Position numbers and translations under genes: made by a program | From: Entamoeba invadens IP1 | Lineage: Eukaryota; Evosea; Mastigamoebida; Endamoebidae | NCBI RefSeq assembly: GCF_000330505.1 | Contig: NW_004440100.1 | Location: 113,617 to 124,468 of the forward strand | Length of the DNA: 10,852 bases | Direction: 5' to 3' | The notes under the pieces: generated by a model | Told to the model about the DNA's origin: nothing | The model's database searches: none | Seen by the model: only the letters and a program-made list of their open reading frames with translations | In this document: in pieces, positions 1-6,919 of the stretch | How the letters are laid out: every line of letters begins with the position of its first letter | Position numbering within the stretch: position 1 is the stretch's first letter

Positions 1-1
1 A

Positions 2-829
2 GAATGTGTTGACAGAGAGGTGGAAAGGACAAGCCAACGGTTGGGCTGCTACATGTACAACGCGACAAGGACATTCCACCCGTCGCAGTATCCACACTCA
101 GCATCGCAGGCACTTCCTGAGTTTGATGTGAGTGGAGTGCTTTTGAACGAGCCACTGTTTGTGATATCGCCGAAGAAAGTCTACATCCACAAAATCTATG
201 TTGCGTACAAGGAACGGAAAGGTGGGGTGGTGAGTGTGATGGTTTCTTTCACTGGGGAGTTGTTAGAGAGCGGAGTTGATGGGACGTTGGAGGAGATGAT
301 AGATCGGTGGTTGTGTTTCATTCAACAGACAACACAAAAGGAGTGGGAGGTGACGTTCTGCAAGGTTGGAGAGATTGGGAGCAGCGAGTTGGGGAAGATG
401 AATGGGTATCTCGACGACATTCGGAAAAACTTCAAAGGTGTTGTGAAAAGTGTGTTTCTGAGTGACATCGAAGTCTATCCATCGATGGTTATGTCCGAAG
501 AGGAGTACGAGCTGCTTGACGGGAAGAAGTCCTTCTACAAAGTCGACGACCAGCGAACAGCAACCCGTGAGATGAAAGGAGAAAACCGTGCAACATATTA
601 CAGTCTGCTCCCAGGCTGTGGCGATGTTGGTTGCAAGGTCGGCGGATACACAGTCAACCTGTACGACCCAGACAACACAGAACTCCACAGGATGATGCAG
701 CAATACCACGACCTGTCCTTCCTCAACAGCGACCCAGTCGATGGTCGGCGATGGTCAATACTACCCCGCCACGTCCACATTCTCCAAAAGATCGACCTGA
801 GAATGGACATCGTCGATTTGTGTGATTGA
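2..829 (+). CDS. C-terminal part of an unrecognised protein (5' end outside window)
   Basis: The frame is open from the first full codon of the window to the TGA at 827-829. There is no in-frame ATG before codon 17, so the gene almost certainly starts upstream and only its last 275 codons are seen. A GTG at 20 is not a credible start in a eukaryote. The protein is soluble-looking, with no membrane segment and no signal that can be judged. Notable stretches are FHPSQYPHS near the left end, a hydrophobic region around FVISPKKVYIHKIYVAY, an acidic SEEEYELLDG stretch, and a C-terminal WSILPRHVHILQKI segment. I do not recognise the family. Codons favour G or C in the third position far more than in the genes to the right, which could mean high expression or a different origin. 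A T-rich stretch follows the stop. The gene converges on the tRNA and GTPase genes. Confidence 0.65.
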   Translation, partial: ECVDREVERTSQRLGCYMYNATRTFHPSQYPHSASQALPEFDVSGVLLNEPLFVISPKKVYIHKIYVAYKERKGGVVSVMVSFTGELLESGVDGTLEEMIDRWLCFIQQTTQKEWEVTFCKVGEIGSSELGKMNGYLDDIRKNFKGVVKSVFLSDIEVYPSMVMSEEEYELLDGKKSFYKVDDQRTATREMKGENRATYYSLLPGCGDVGCKVGGYTVNLYDPDNTELHRMMQQYHDLSFLNSDPVDGRRWSILPRHVHILQKIDLRMDIVDLCD

Positions 830-942
830 TTTTACTTTGTTTTGTTTGTTTTGCTCTCAATTGTGAATAATAATGGTCCATCTAAAAACGATCTGACCTC
901 AAACTCAAAGACCCATTAAAAAAAGACTAAAATGAAAAAATG

Positions 943-947
943 AAAAA
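943..947 (-). terminator. Pol III T-run terminator of tRNA-Arg
   Basis: On the minus strand, TTTTT follows one base (the G73 discriminator position) after the acceptor stem. A second T6 run lies just beyond at 935-940 and could act as a backup. This is the standard signal for RNA polymerase III termination. Confidence 0.85.
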
Positions 948-1019
948 CGGTCACTGTGGGGGTTGAACCCACGGCCTTCTCCTCCGGAGGGAGATGCGCT
1001 TCCACTGCGCTAAGTGACC
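948..1019 (-). tRNA. tRNA-Arg (anticodon CCG)
   Basis: On the minus strand this folds into a complete cloverleaf. The acceptor GGTCACT pairs perfectly with AGTGACC, and the discriminator is G at 948. The D stem is GCGC/GCGC. The anticodon stem TCTCC/GGAGA carries the loop CTCCGGA, with U33 followed by CCG (bases 987-985), which reads CGG arginine codons. The T stem GTGGG/CCCAC carries loop TTCAACC. The A box (TAGCGCAGTGG) and B box (GGTTCAACCCC) for Pol III are both clear. There is no intron and no encoded CCA. The variable loop is short, so this is a class I tRNA. It lies alone between two convergent protein genes; only one copy is present in the window. Confidence 0.96.
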
Positions 1020-1178
1020 AATCTGAAATGAAAGTCACGTTTTAATTGTCATTTTGACTAATCAAGTATGTTAATTAATCATTCATTCAAAAATATACAA
1101 AAAAACTTTAACAAATCTATATAGTAATTCCAAATAAATCCAACAAATTATTAACATAAATAGCTATTTTATAATATT

Positions 1179-1835
1179 TTACATTACTTCTTTCTTTGTC
1201 TTTCTTACAGCTTTTGTCTTTTTAAAGCAACCAAGTGTGTATTCACTATTTTTATATGTTTCCTGGTATGGGACATCATACAACTCACTCAATTCACAAC
1301 ACTTTTTGAATACTTTTGATACATTAAAAAACCCATTCCTTGAGACTTCATAAAACGCGAATGCTCCAATCCTCTTTGCAAGCATCATTCCCTCTTTGGT
1401 GCTTACAAAATCGCATAATCTACTCTCATATTCAATAACAAAATCAGAGATTTTTAAATCAGTTTTTGTTGCAACTAAAATGAAAGGGATGCTCTCTACA
1501 AACCAATGCACTTCACCAACCCACTTTTCTTCAATTCTTTCAAACGAGTTTCTTGAATCAACAGCATAACACAACACAAACACTTGCACATCTGTCGTGT
1601 CCAGTCTTCTCACAAAATCGAAAATGTCTCCACAATGTGGTTCAAAGACGTTCAACATGTATTCTTTATTTTCAAAAATCTCTTTCACTTTTAAAAATCT
1701 TTGTGTGATACTAAACAGTTGTGGCGTTTGCATTGTGTTATAATAAAAGTTCAAAAGAGATGTCTTCCCAACCTTTTCATCTCCAAGCAACATCACTTTT
1801 ATTTCATTCTTACAATAGTCAATACTCTGTGCCAT
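1179..1835 (-). CDS. Divergent Rho/Rac-family small GTPase lacking G3 and CaaX
   Basis: This is a 218-residue Ras-superfamily GTPase from ATG at 1835 to TAA at 1179. Seen: the P-loop GDEKVGKTS (residues 18-26); TKTDL (123-127), the Rho-type form of the NKxD guanine motif; and KEGMMLAKRIGAFAFYEVS (147-165), which follows the Rho pattern EGxxLAxxIGAxxYxECS at the G5 region. Odd: where the family has WDTAGQE, this protein has FEPHCGD (64-70), so the invariant Gly and the catalytic Gln are replaced and hydrolysis is probably impaired. The tail has a Cys pair (179-180) and a polybasic stretch but ends KKEVM, so prenylation at a CaaX box is not possible. Known of the family: Rho proteins act as switches for actin and membrane traffic. 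Inferred: a constitutively bound or nucleotide-insensitive regulator. An AAGAACT motif lies 20 nt before the start codon. Confidence 0.86.
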   Translation of the reverse strand: MAQSIDYCKNEIKVMLLGDEKVGKTSLLNFYYNTMQTPQLFSITQRFLKVKEIFENKEYMLNVFEPHCGDIFDFVRRLDTTDVQVFVLCYAVDSRNSFERIEEKWVGEVHWFVESIPFILVATKTDLKISDFVIEYESRLCDFVSTKEGMMLAKRIGAFAFYEVSRNGFFNVSKVFKKCCELSELYDVPYQETYKNSEYTLGCFKKTKAVRKTKKEVM

Positions 1836-1855
1836 TGGCCATTTACAGTTTTTAT

Positions 1856-1862
1856 AGTTCTT
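1856..1862 (-). promoter_or_regulatory. GAAC-like core promoter motif (GTPase gene)
   Basis: AAGAACT on the minus strand, 20 nt before the GTPase ATG at 1835. It resembles the GAAC element (AATGAACT) known from E. histolytica core promoters. The same heptamer occurs in a similar position before two other genes in this window. Its function is inferred from position and similarity. Confidence 0.5.
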
Positions 1863-2053
1863 TGATGATTAATGTATAATTTATTATAGTTTATTTCAAC
1901 AAGTATCAAACATAGAATTATATTCTATTAATTAATGAGAAATGTTAAAATTAAACATAAACAATTTAATAACAATATAAATGGTTTTTATTTTAATAAA
2001 CTAAGATAATAAAAAAATAATATTTTTATTATCGTTAGTAATAAAAATTATAT

Positions 2054-2233
2054 TAAATATATTAATAAATATATTAATAAATATATTAATAAATATATTA
2101 ATAAATATATTAATAAATATATTAATAAATATATTAATAAATATATTAATAAATATATTAATAAATATATTAATAAATATATTAATAAATATATTAATAA
2201 ATATATTAATAAATATATTAATAAATATATTAA
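2054..2233. repeat. Tandem array, 15 x 12 bp (TAAATATATTAA)
   Basis: Exactly fifteen identical copies of the 12-mer TAAATATATTAA cover 180 bp without a single mismatch. The period breaks at 2053 (T where A is expected) and at 2234 (G where T is expected). The unit holds the self-complementary core AATATATT, is 100% A+T, and ends 66 bp before the ATG of the deubiquitinase gene. Perfect identity implies recent expansion or homogenisation. Such an array may act as a flexible or easily melted promoter-proximal element, but that is inference. Confidence 0.97.
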
Positions 2234-2273
2234 GAAAAAATATTCATAAATATCATTAATTTAAAACCTCAAA

Positions 2274-2280
2274 AAGAACT
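2274..2280 (+). promoter_or_regulatory. GAAC-like core promoter motif (deubiquitinase gene)
   Basis: AAGAACT lies 19 nt before the ATG at 2300, with a TATA-like AATTTAAAA about 10 bp further upstream. This supports 2300 as the true start of the deubiquitinase gene. No comparable motif precedes the second open frame near 2746. Confidence 0.5.
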
Positions 2281-2299
2281 ATTAAAGCTTTTGAAAGTG

Positions 2300-4637
2300 A
2301 TGACAGATCAAAGCGTTATTCGCTACGAAAGAGTTCACAGTGGAGATGTTGATTTCGCAATGGAGATAGCTTCTTCGAATAATCTAACTATCTATGAGTT
2401 TTTGTTGCTACTTTTTGACGATGTAAAATGCCTCAGACTTTCTGAGGGCGAAACAATATTTTTTGAAGTACTTTTGCACAACACGAATAAAGATGTTGTA
2501 AAGCAATTTCTGGATTTTTCATCATTGGAATGCACTTTACTCAACTCAGTTCAATTTTTTCATGATGCCAATATGTTTCAAACTGCTCAATTTTGTTGTC
2601 GATTGTCCGTCCAACTTTTGTCCGTTTATGTGACGCCTGATGCAATACAACTCTTTGCGAATTTGTCGAAAACATTGTTTCATCTATTATTTGTGTTTGA
2701 TGAGCATTTTTTAGCGACGAGGCTTCGAGGAAGTGTTTAGTCGATGTGTTTATGTTATTACCAACACCCGAGTGGATCCCATTGATGATCGAAAACATTA
2801 AAGTGACAACTGAAGCTCTTCAATTTGAAGAAACGAATATGGGTGTACCATATATTGGTTTAAAAAATCTTGGGAATACGTGTTACATCAACTCTGGATT
2901 ACAGTTACTATTCATGTGCGAGAATTTTCGAAACGAAGTGTTTCATACTCAACCAACCTCCCTTCAAACTATTTTTCTTCATTTACAAACACAACAGTGT
3001 TATCTGCAAATGAACAAAGAGGTCATCGAACAAGTGTGTGGACATCCAGTGATAATAGGAGAGCAAAATGATGCTTCCTTGTTCATCGCCGACATTTTAG
3101 ACACTTATCGAACACTTACAAAGTCACCATTTTTCTGTACAAAGATCGAGAAAACAATGCAGTGCTCTCACTGTGGATCGACTCGGCAGAGGGTGGACGA
3201 TAACTTTATGATAACAATTGGGAGTGAAGGGGCTGTCAAAGAGAGTTTGGACCATCTTGCACCGGACGAGCAAATGGAGTTGGACTGTGATATTTGTCAT
3301 TGCAAAGTAATTCATTCAATCAGAAGTAAAACTAAAGCGTCTGATACATTACTTATTGGGTTAAACAGAGTTTCGAATCAATTGGTGAAGTCTGACAGAT
3401 ACATCGAGGTACCTTCAACAGTTTATGACTATCAAATTACAGGAATGGTAATACACAGAGGAACTTATGTCAGTGGGCATTACACTACCTTGGCTCGAGG
3501 GTATAACGACGAATGGTTTTGGTTCAATGATAGTTATGTGAAGAAGGTGAATTTCGATTTTGCACTTCAACTTGCTAATGGTGGTAATCCAAATGACTGG
3601 AATGCGTTTGTCTTGCTCTATGAAAAACACCCAACATACTCTGAACCAATTGATAGAGTACCTTCAACAGACCAAATGATTTCAAAGGTCGTCGTACATT
3701 CTGTTGAGTTCTATAACATCATGAAGAGTCTAATTCCGTATTTGAGCGATGCAGACAGCCAAACCAAAAAGATGTTTTTAAACAGTTTTGGAGAGGTCAT
3801 TAAATTGTCACCCGACAGAGATTTGCTGCTCCAAGCACTCAAAGAAAAGAAAACAATTGAATCGCCAACTTTTGAAGGTGAGGTGATGACACTTGAGAAG
3901 ACGAATAGATACATCAAGATAGGTAAAGTTGAAGAGAGAAATGAACTCTTCATACTTTTGGCACAAAGTTCCAACAAAACTGTTTATATCAGTAAATTGG
4001 TTGATTATCTGCTGACTGAATTTGTCGACAAAATGCCGTCATTCCTTAAGTCGATGTTTTCAAGAGCAAATGAAATACTCGAGAAAGTCGTGGGAAATGG
4101 CCCAATAGATGGATTGCCTTTGGACAAAATCGATGAGTTTGTGTTACAACAACGTGATAAGTGTGTGAGTTACTGCGCTACTGAATTTTATAATTTGGTT
4201 GGGTTGATGTTACTTGTATTTGACAACACCAAGGACTCGACTGTTGTAATTGAAAGAATGCGGCCTTCCAGTTTACAACTTCCTAAAAGTGGAATTCAGT
4301 GGGCCGAGTTATTCAAAGTACACAAATTGGTGTTGACCAGATATTATCCACACGCCATTATTGATATCCAATACAAATACCTCCAAAGTTTACTCACCGT
4401 TTGTACTTATATTTTCAATTGTATTAGAGTAATGGACAGTTGTACGTGGGAAACAAAGAGTCGGCTGCTTTTGTCATTAAGATCTTTCAAGTGTTGCGCA
4501 TTTATCCGCTTTGCCAAGGAGTGGTGGATGGTTTAAAGAATCAAATGATGCTTCTTGAAAAAACAGAGAAAGTCCATAGAGAGCTTGCAGATGAGTTCCG
4601 TGTTTTTATTACGACTCAAGAGTCTTATCTACTCTAA
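2300..4637 (+). CDS. USP-family ubiquitin-specific protease, in three frames
   Basis: A cysteine protease that removes ubiquitin from proteins. The USP core lies in the middle frame (to TAA at 4534-4536). The Cys box GLKNLGNTCYINS has its catalytic Cys at 2881-2883. The His box GTYVSGHYTTLAR has its His at 3478-3480. The FNDSYV box has its Asp at 3529-3531. Two CxxC pairs (3163-3174 and 3286-3297) form a likely zinc site, and the domain closes with WNAFVLLYEK, a form seen in USP9X/USP34-like enzymes. An alpha-helical extension follows. The N-terminal part (ATG 2300 to 2740) is in another frame, and so is the last part (about 4428-4637, including KNQMMLLEKTEKVHRELADEF as far as TAA 4635-4637). 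I treat all three as one gene: only 2300 has a promoter motif, and the frames abut. The 2746 and 4440 openings have GTG and TTG, not real starts. It could also be a decaying gene, but all catalytic residues are intact. Confidence 0.88.
2677..2714 (+). other. Frame break 1 of the USP gene: slippery site or mini-intron
   Basis: The reading frame must move by -1 between the N-terminal part and the USP core. At 2707-2713 the zero-frame codons CAT TTT TTA form T TTT TTA, a canonical -1 slippery heptamer in the correct phase, and slippage joins the frames exactly (HFF then SDEASRK). Alternatively, removing 2677-2714 (38 nt, GTTTCA...TTTTTTAG) also restores the frame. A single T lost from a T7 run would do the same. 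No strong stimulatory hairpin follows; only a 4-bp CTTC/GAAG stem is visible. Confidence 0.45.
4399..4427 (+). other. Frame break 2 of the USP gene: candidate mini-intron
   Basis: The segment begins GTTTGT and ends TTGTATTAG, matching Entamoeba splice sites, and removing its 29 nt joins ACC directly to AGT in the frame that runs to TAA 4635-4637. A 41-nt version ending at CAG (4439) is also frame-compatible. Both are short for Entamoeba introns. A one-base loss near ATGGACAG (4432-4439) explains the break equally well. Confidence 0.4.
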
Positions 4638-5237
4638 TAGAGTTCATTGAACACTTTACACTGGTACCAATACTAGTAGTATAGTATTTGTATTAAGTAT
4701 TTTACTATTTGAGCAAAATATAATAAAATGTAGTAAACTGAATTATTGATATAGAAAATGTTATAGACGATAACGATAAAATGTTACAAGATAACATGAG
4801 AGTTTCCGTTTCACAAAATTTTGATCTGCGCAGACGAGCACCAAACAGTTCTTGTTATTATTGAGCATTACATTTAAATAAGTAAGACTGTTTTTGTTGA
4901 TAAAGAAATGTCACAAAAATTATGATTTTTAGATAAACAGTTTAGTTTACTTTTATGAAAAACGAATAAAAACGAAAAGTACTGTTTGGAGTGAAAAACC
5001 CATTGAAATGGAAAGAGAAAACACAAGAACTGAAGTCAAAGAAAATTGTTTAAAACCGAAGAATTAGTGTAAACATTTTCAAATAATTTTAAAGGTAATA
5101 TTATATCATACTATCTTAGATAAAAAATCTGGCAATGAGATGAAAATTCTGTCAAAGGAAATACGAAACACAAAACAGAAAAAAAGCCAAAAGCCGAAGT
5201 CCATTTCGTTGAAAAGCGAAGATCTGAAAATTTCAAC
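4638..5237. other. Intergenic region, no gene supported
   Basis: This is 600 bp of AT-rich spacer. Short ATG frames (for example 5008-5067, 19 codons) end quickly. An AAGAACT motif at 5025-5031 has no ATG within 100 bp. The frame of the next gene is open upstream from 5139 without an ATG (a Lys/Glu-rich stretch), so an unseen upstream exon cannot be excluded, though no TAG acceptor fits: the only nearby one (ending 5119) would run into the TGA at 5136. Confidence 0.6.
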
Positions 5238-5708
5238 ATGGCAACACACAACAGTGCACTCCCACCACATCCATTTGCAAAAGCATTTCCGGAGAAATAC
5301 GCAATTGAATTAAGAAATGCGGACATCCGCAACGAACAGTATGAAAGAGAACAAATGATGTACCAAAGAATGAAAGAAGAAAGGTATCTACTAGAAAGTC
5401 GAATGGCATATCTCGACATCTTCCCTAAGTGTCGAGGATATCAACTGCCGTCCCTATTTAATTACCAGCCTACGATGGATCGAGCGTACGAAACAACAAA
5501 AACTCTTCCATCATTTGGTGACTATTTTGGGAATGATCCCGTTTGTGCAAAACCACCAAGTTTGTTCTGTGTTGAATGTTGTGATAGTAAGGGGTGTTTT
5601 TGTGTTCATTTAAACAAGAACAACAAAGCGCTCTTTGCTGATTTTTCGCTGTTTTATTTTTGTGGTTTGAGGGTTGACAAACCGCCACATTTTTTCTGTC
5701 ACTTGTGA
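5238..5708 (+). CDS. Small charged protein, or exon 1 of a two-exon gene
   Basis: An unrecognised open frame, from ATG 5238 to TGA 5706-5708, of 156 codons. The first 108 residues look like real protein: a Pro-rich start (ALPPHPFAKAFPEKY), then a charged helix rich in Glu, Arg and Met (about residues 24-57, coiled-coil-like), then an aromatic PSLFNYQP...LPSFGDYFGND segment. After about residue 108 the DNA turns T-rich and the translation becomes Cys/Phe-rich, as non-coding DNA often does. Exactly there lies GTTTGT (5560-5565). A 227-nt intron from 5560 to the TAG at 5786 joins this frame to the Lys-rich frame downstream, giving 275 residues in all. The sequence just before the ATG (GAAAATTTCAAC) resembles an Entamoeba initiator. 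No known domain, signal peptide or membrane segment is evident. I favour the spliced model moderately. Confidence 0.55.
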   Translation: MATHNSALPPHPFAKAFPEKYAIELRNADIRNEQYEREQMMYQRMKEERYLLESRMAYLDIFPKCRGYQLPSLFNYQPTMDRAYETTKTLPSFGDYFGNDPVCAKPPSLFCVECCDSKGCFCVHLNKNNKALFADFSLFYFCGLRVDKPPHFFCHL

Positions 5709-5786
5709 TTGTGTTGTATTCTATAAAATATATTTTATAGTATATTTAGTATATAAAATAGTATAAATAAAAGTGCTGACGTATAG
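5560..5786 (+). other. Candidate intron joining the 5238 and 5822 frames
   Basis: The 5' end is GTTTGT and the 3' end is GTATAG, which match the Entamoeba consensus. Removal joins phase exactly: A from codon 5559 plus CA at 5787 gives Thr, followed by ASEGKKDVGSS and then the Met of the Lys-rich frame. The inside is T-rich and contains a perfect 20-bp palindrome. There is no strong pyrimidine tract at the 3' end, and the length is above typical. Confidence 0.5.
5721..5740. repeat. Perfect 20-bp AT palindrome
   Basis: CTATAAAATATATTTTATAG is identical to its reverse complement over all 20 bases. It lies 12 bp after the TGA at 5706-5708, inside the candidate intron, and is followed by more TATA-rich DNA. 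It could be a cruciform or RNA hairpin, a terminator-like 3' element, or chance in AT-rich DNA. Confidence 0.8.
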
Positions 5787-5821
5787 CAGCAAGCGAAGGG
5801 AAGAAAGATGTGGGAAGCTCT

Positions 5822-6292
5822 ATGACACAAATCGATATGAATCAAGACGAGGACACGGCAACAGAGATTGCAAGCGAAACAGTCACTGAACAACTTCCAG
5901 TCCAAGAAAGTATAGTGAACACTCCGCAGAATGCAAATAAGACTCTCTCACAAGAAAAAGAAGAGAAAGAACAAGCGACTGGGAAGAGAAAGAAGAGAGC
6001 AAAAGGTCGTAAAGATACAAAGAGGAAAAATGAGTCGAAAGACAAAGCCGAGAAACCAAAGAGAAAGAAAGAACAAAAAGAGGCCACAAAAGCGGTGGTG
6101 GGTGTGGAAGAGGGTATTTCCCAATTTTCAAAAGATGACATGACCTTGGCTGAATTGAAGACGCCAGTGGAGAGTGAGAAAAGTGGAGCAATAGAGAAAG
6201 ACGTGAAACCACATAACGAAAAAGGACTCGACAACACAAGTGGAAAAGTTGGGCAGAGGAAAAGAAAAAGCGCGAGGAAAGATACGCTTTGA
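5822..6292 (+). CDS. Lys-rich low-complexity protein, or exon 2 of the 5238 gene
   Basis: A 156-residue frame from ATG 5822 to TGA 6290-6292. It is open upstream to 5780 with coding-like codons (AASEGKKDVGSS), which fits exon sequence extending left of the ATG. The first 35 residues are acidic and Thr/Glu-rich. Residues 45-90 are very basic, with KRKKRAKGRK and KPKRKK, which look like bipartite nuclear-localisation or nucleic-acid-binding stretches. A mixed Glu/Lys region follows, and the tail is again basic (GQRKRKSARKDTL). No folded domain is recognisable. A nuclear or nucleolar role is inference from composition only. No AAGAACT motif precedes it, unlike the three clearer genes. Large open frames on the opposite strand here are Ser/Phe/Leu-rich mirror images of the Lys/Glu codons and are rejected. 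Confidence 0.6.
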   Translation: MTQIDMNQDEDTATEIASETVTEQLPVQESIVNTPQNANKTLSQEKEEKEQATGKRKKRAKGRKDTKRKNESKDKAEKPKRKKEQKEATKAVVGVEEGISQFSKDDMTLAELKTPVESEKSGAIEKDVKPHNEKGLDNTSGKVGQRKRKSARKDTL

Positions 6293-6919
6293 TTTTGTTT
6301 GTATTGAATTTTTGTGAAATTAGCATTTTGACGTCTTCACTTTTTCGAATTTTTCATGCAGTTTTCAATAATCTTTGTGTATCAATTCGATACTTTTCTG
6401 TCAACTTTTATTAATTATTTTTATTACAAATTGTGACGAAAATATCAAACACATATCATCTGTTACATTGGGAAATTTCCCTATTTATCACTTCTGATTA
6501 TTTTTTCGGCAAAGTTTTAAAAAGTGGTAGGGTTGCCATTTCTAAGACACTTTCGTTTTTGTTGTTATTTTTGATGAATGAGAAAGTCCGTTACAAAAGG
6601 TGATCAAAACAACTCCACACGTCAAATATATTTTTATCAAGTAATTCTATAGTTAATTGGTACTATATATATAATTTACAATAATTAGAAAAACCACAGA
6701 AGCAAAATAAAAAAAAATTGGTTGTGTTTTGAAAAAAAAAGATCTTTTAAAAAGCTCAACATAAAATTCAATGTTTGAGTTTTACCTTTTCATTTTTAGT
6801 TTGAATAACCAGATCCAATATGAGTTTTTCATTTTTATTGAAAAAAAATAACACAAAATTTTTTTGATTTTCAGTTGAAATGCTTTTCTGAATAAAAAAA
6901 AGAACTGAGAAATAAATTG
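6293..6919. other. Intergenic region upstream of the Vps39-like gene
   Basis: About 627 bp of AT-rich spacer with several A and T runs. I see a 12-bp palindrome AAAAGATCTTTT (6737-6748) and the AAGAACT motif at the right end. No ORF, tRNA or convincing snoRNA boxes were found: a TGATGA near 6571 has no matching CTGA partner. Confidence 0.6.
6900..6906 (+). promoter_or_regulatory. GAAC-like core promoter motif (Vps39-like gene)
   Basis: AAGAACT lies 13 nt before the ATG at 6920. Its place and sequence match the motifs before the GTPase and deubiquitinase genes. It supports the ATG at 6920 over any alternative start. Confidence 0.5.

Larger units (their letters stand above)
1836..2299. other. 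Divergent intergenic/promoter region with AT minisatellite
   Basis: This 464-bp spacer separates the GTPase gene (minus) from the deubiquitinase gene (plus), so it must hold both promoters. It is almost pure A+T. It holds a 10-bp inverted repeat (2022-2031 with 2039-2048, 7-nt loop), the 12-bp tandem array (2054-2233), a TATA-like AATTTAAAA near 2257-2265, and AAGAACT motifs at both ends. No open frame of note is present. Confidence 0.7.

Noticed and set aside
2054..2233. CRISPR-like array
   Set aside because: The 12-bp units are directly adjacent with no spacers and are all identical, so this is a minisatellite; the setting is also eukaryotic.
2746..2760. Independent start of the USP gene at the GTG 2746 or ATG 2752
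   Set aside because: The frame is open upstream to 2704 with coding-like sequence, no AAGAACT motif is near, and the overlapping N-terminal frame has its own promoter motif at 2274.
5048..5119. 72-nt intron (GTTTAA...CTATCTTAG) placing a first exon at 5008
   Set aside because: Splicing leads into a frame that ends at about 5308 and not into the 5238 frame, which has a TGA at 5136 just after the acceptor.
5541..5587. Intron from the first GTTTGT (5541) to TAG 5587
   Set aside because: It would place a TAA directly after the junction and end the protein; possible, but it explains less than the 5560-5786 model, which joins two coding regions.
5842..6326. Long minus-strand open frames opposite the Lys-rich protein
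   Set aside because: They translate to Ser/Phe/Leu-rich low-complexity sequence, which is what the complement of AAA/GAA/AAG codons gives; there is no promoter motif or recognisable domain.
6565..6660. C/D-box snoRNA starting at TGATGA near 6571
   Set aside because: No CTGA D box at a fitting distance and no terminal stem.
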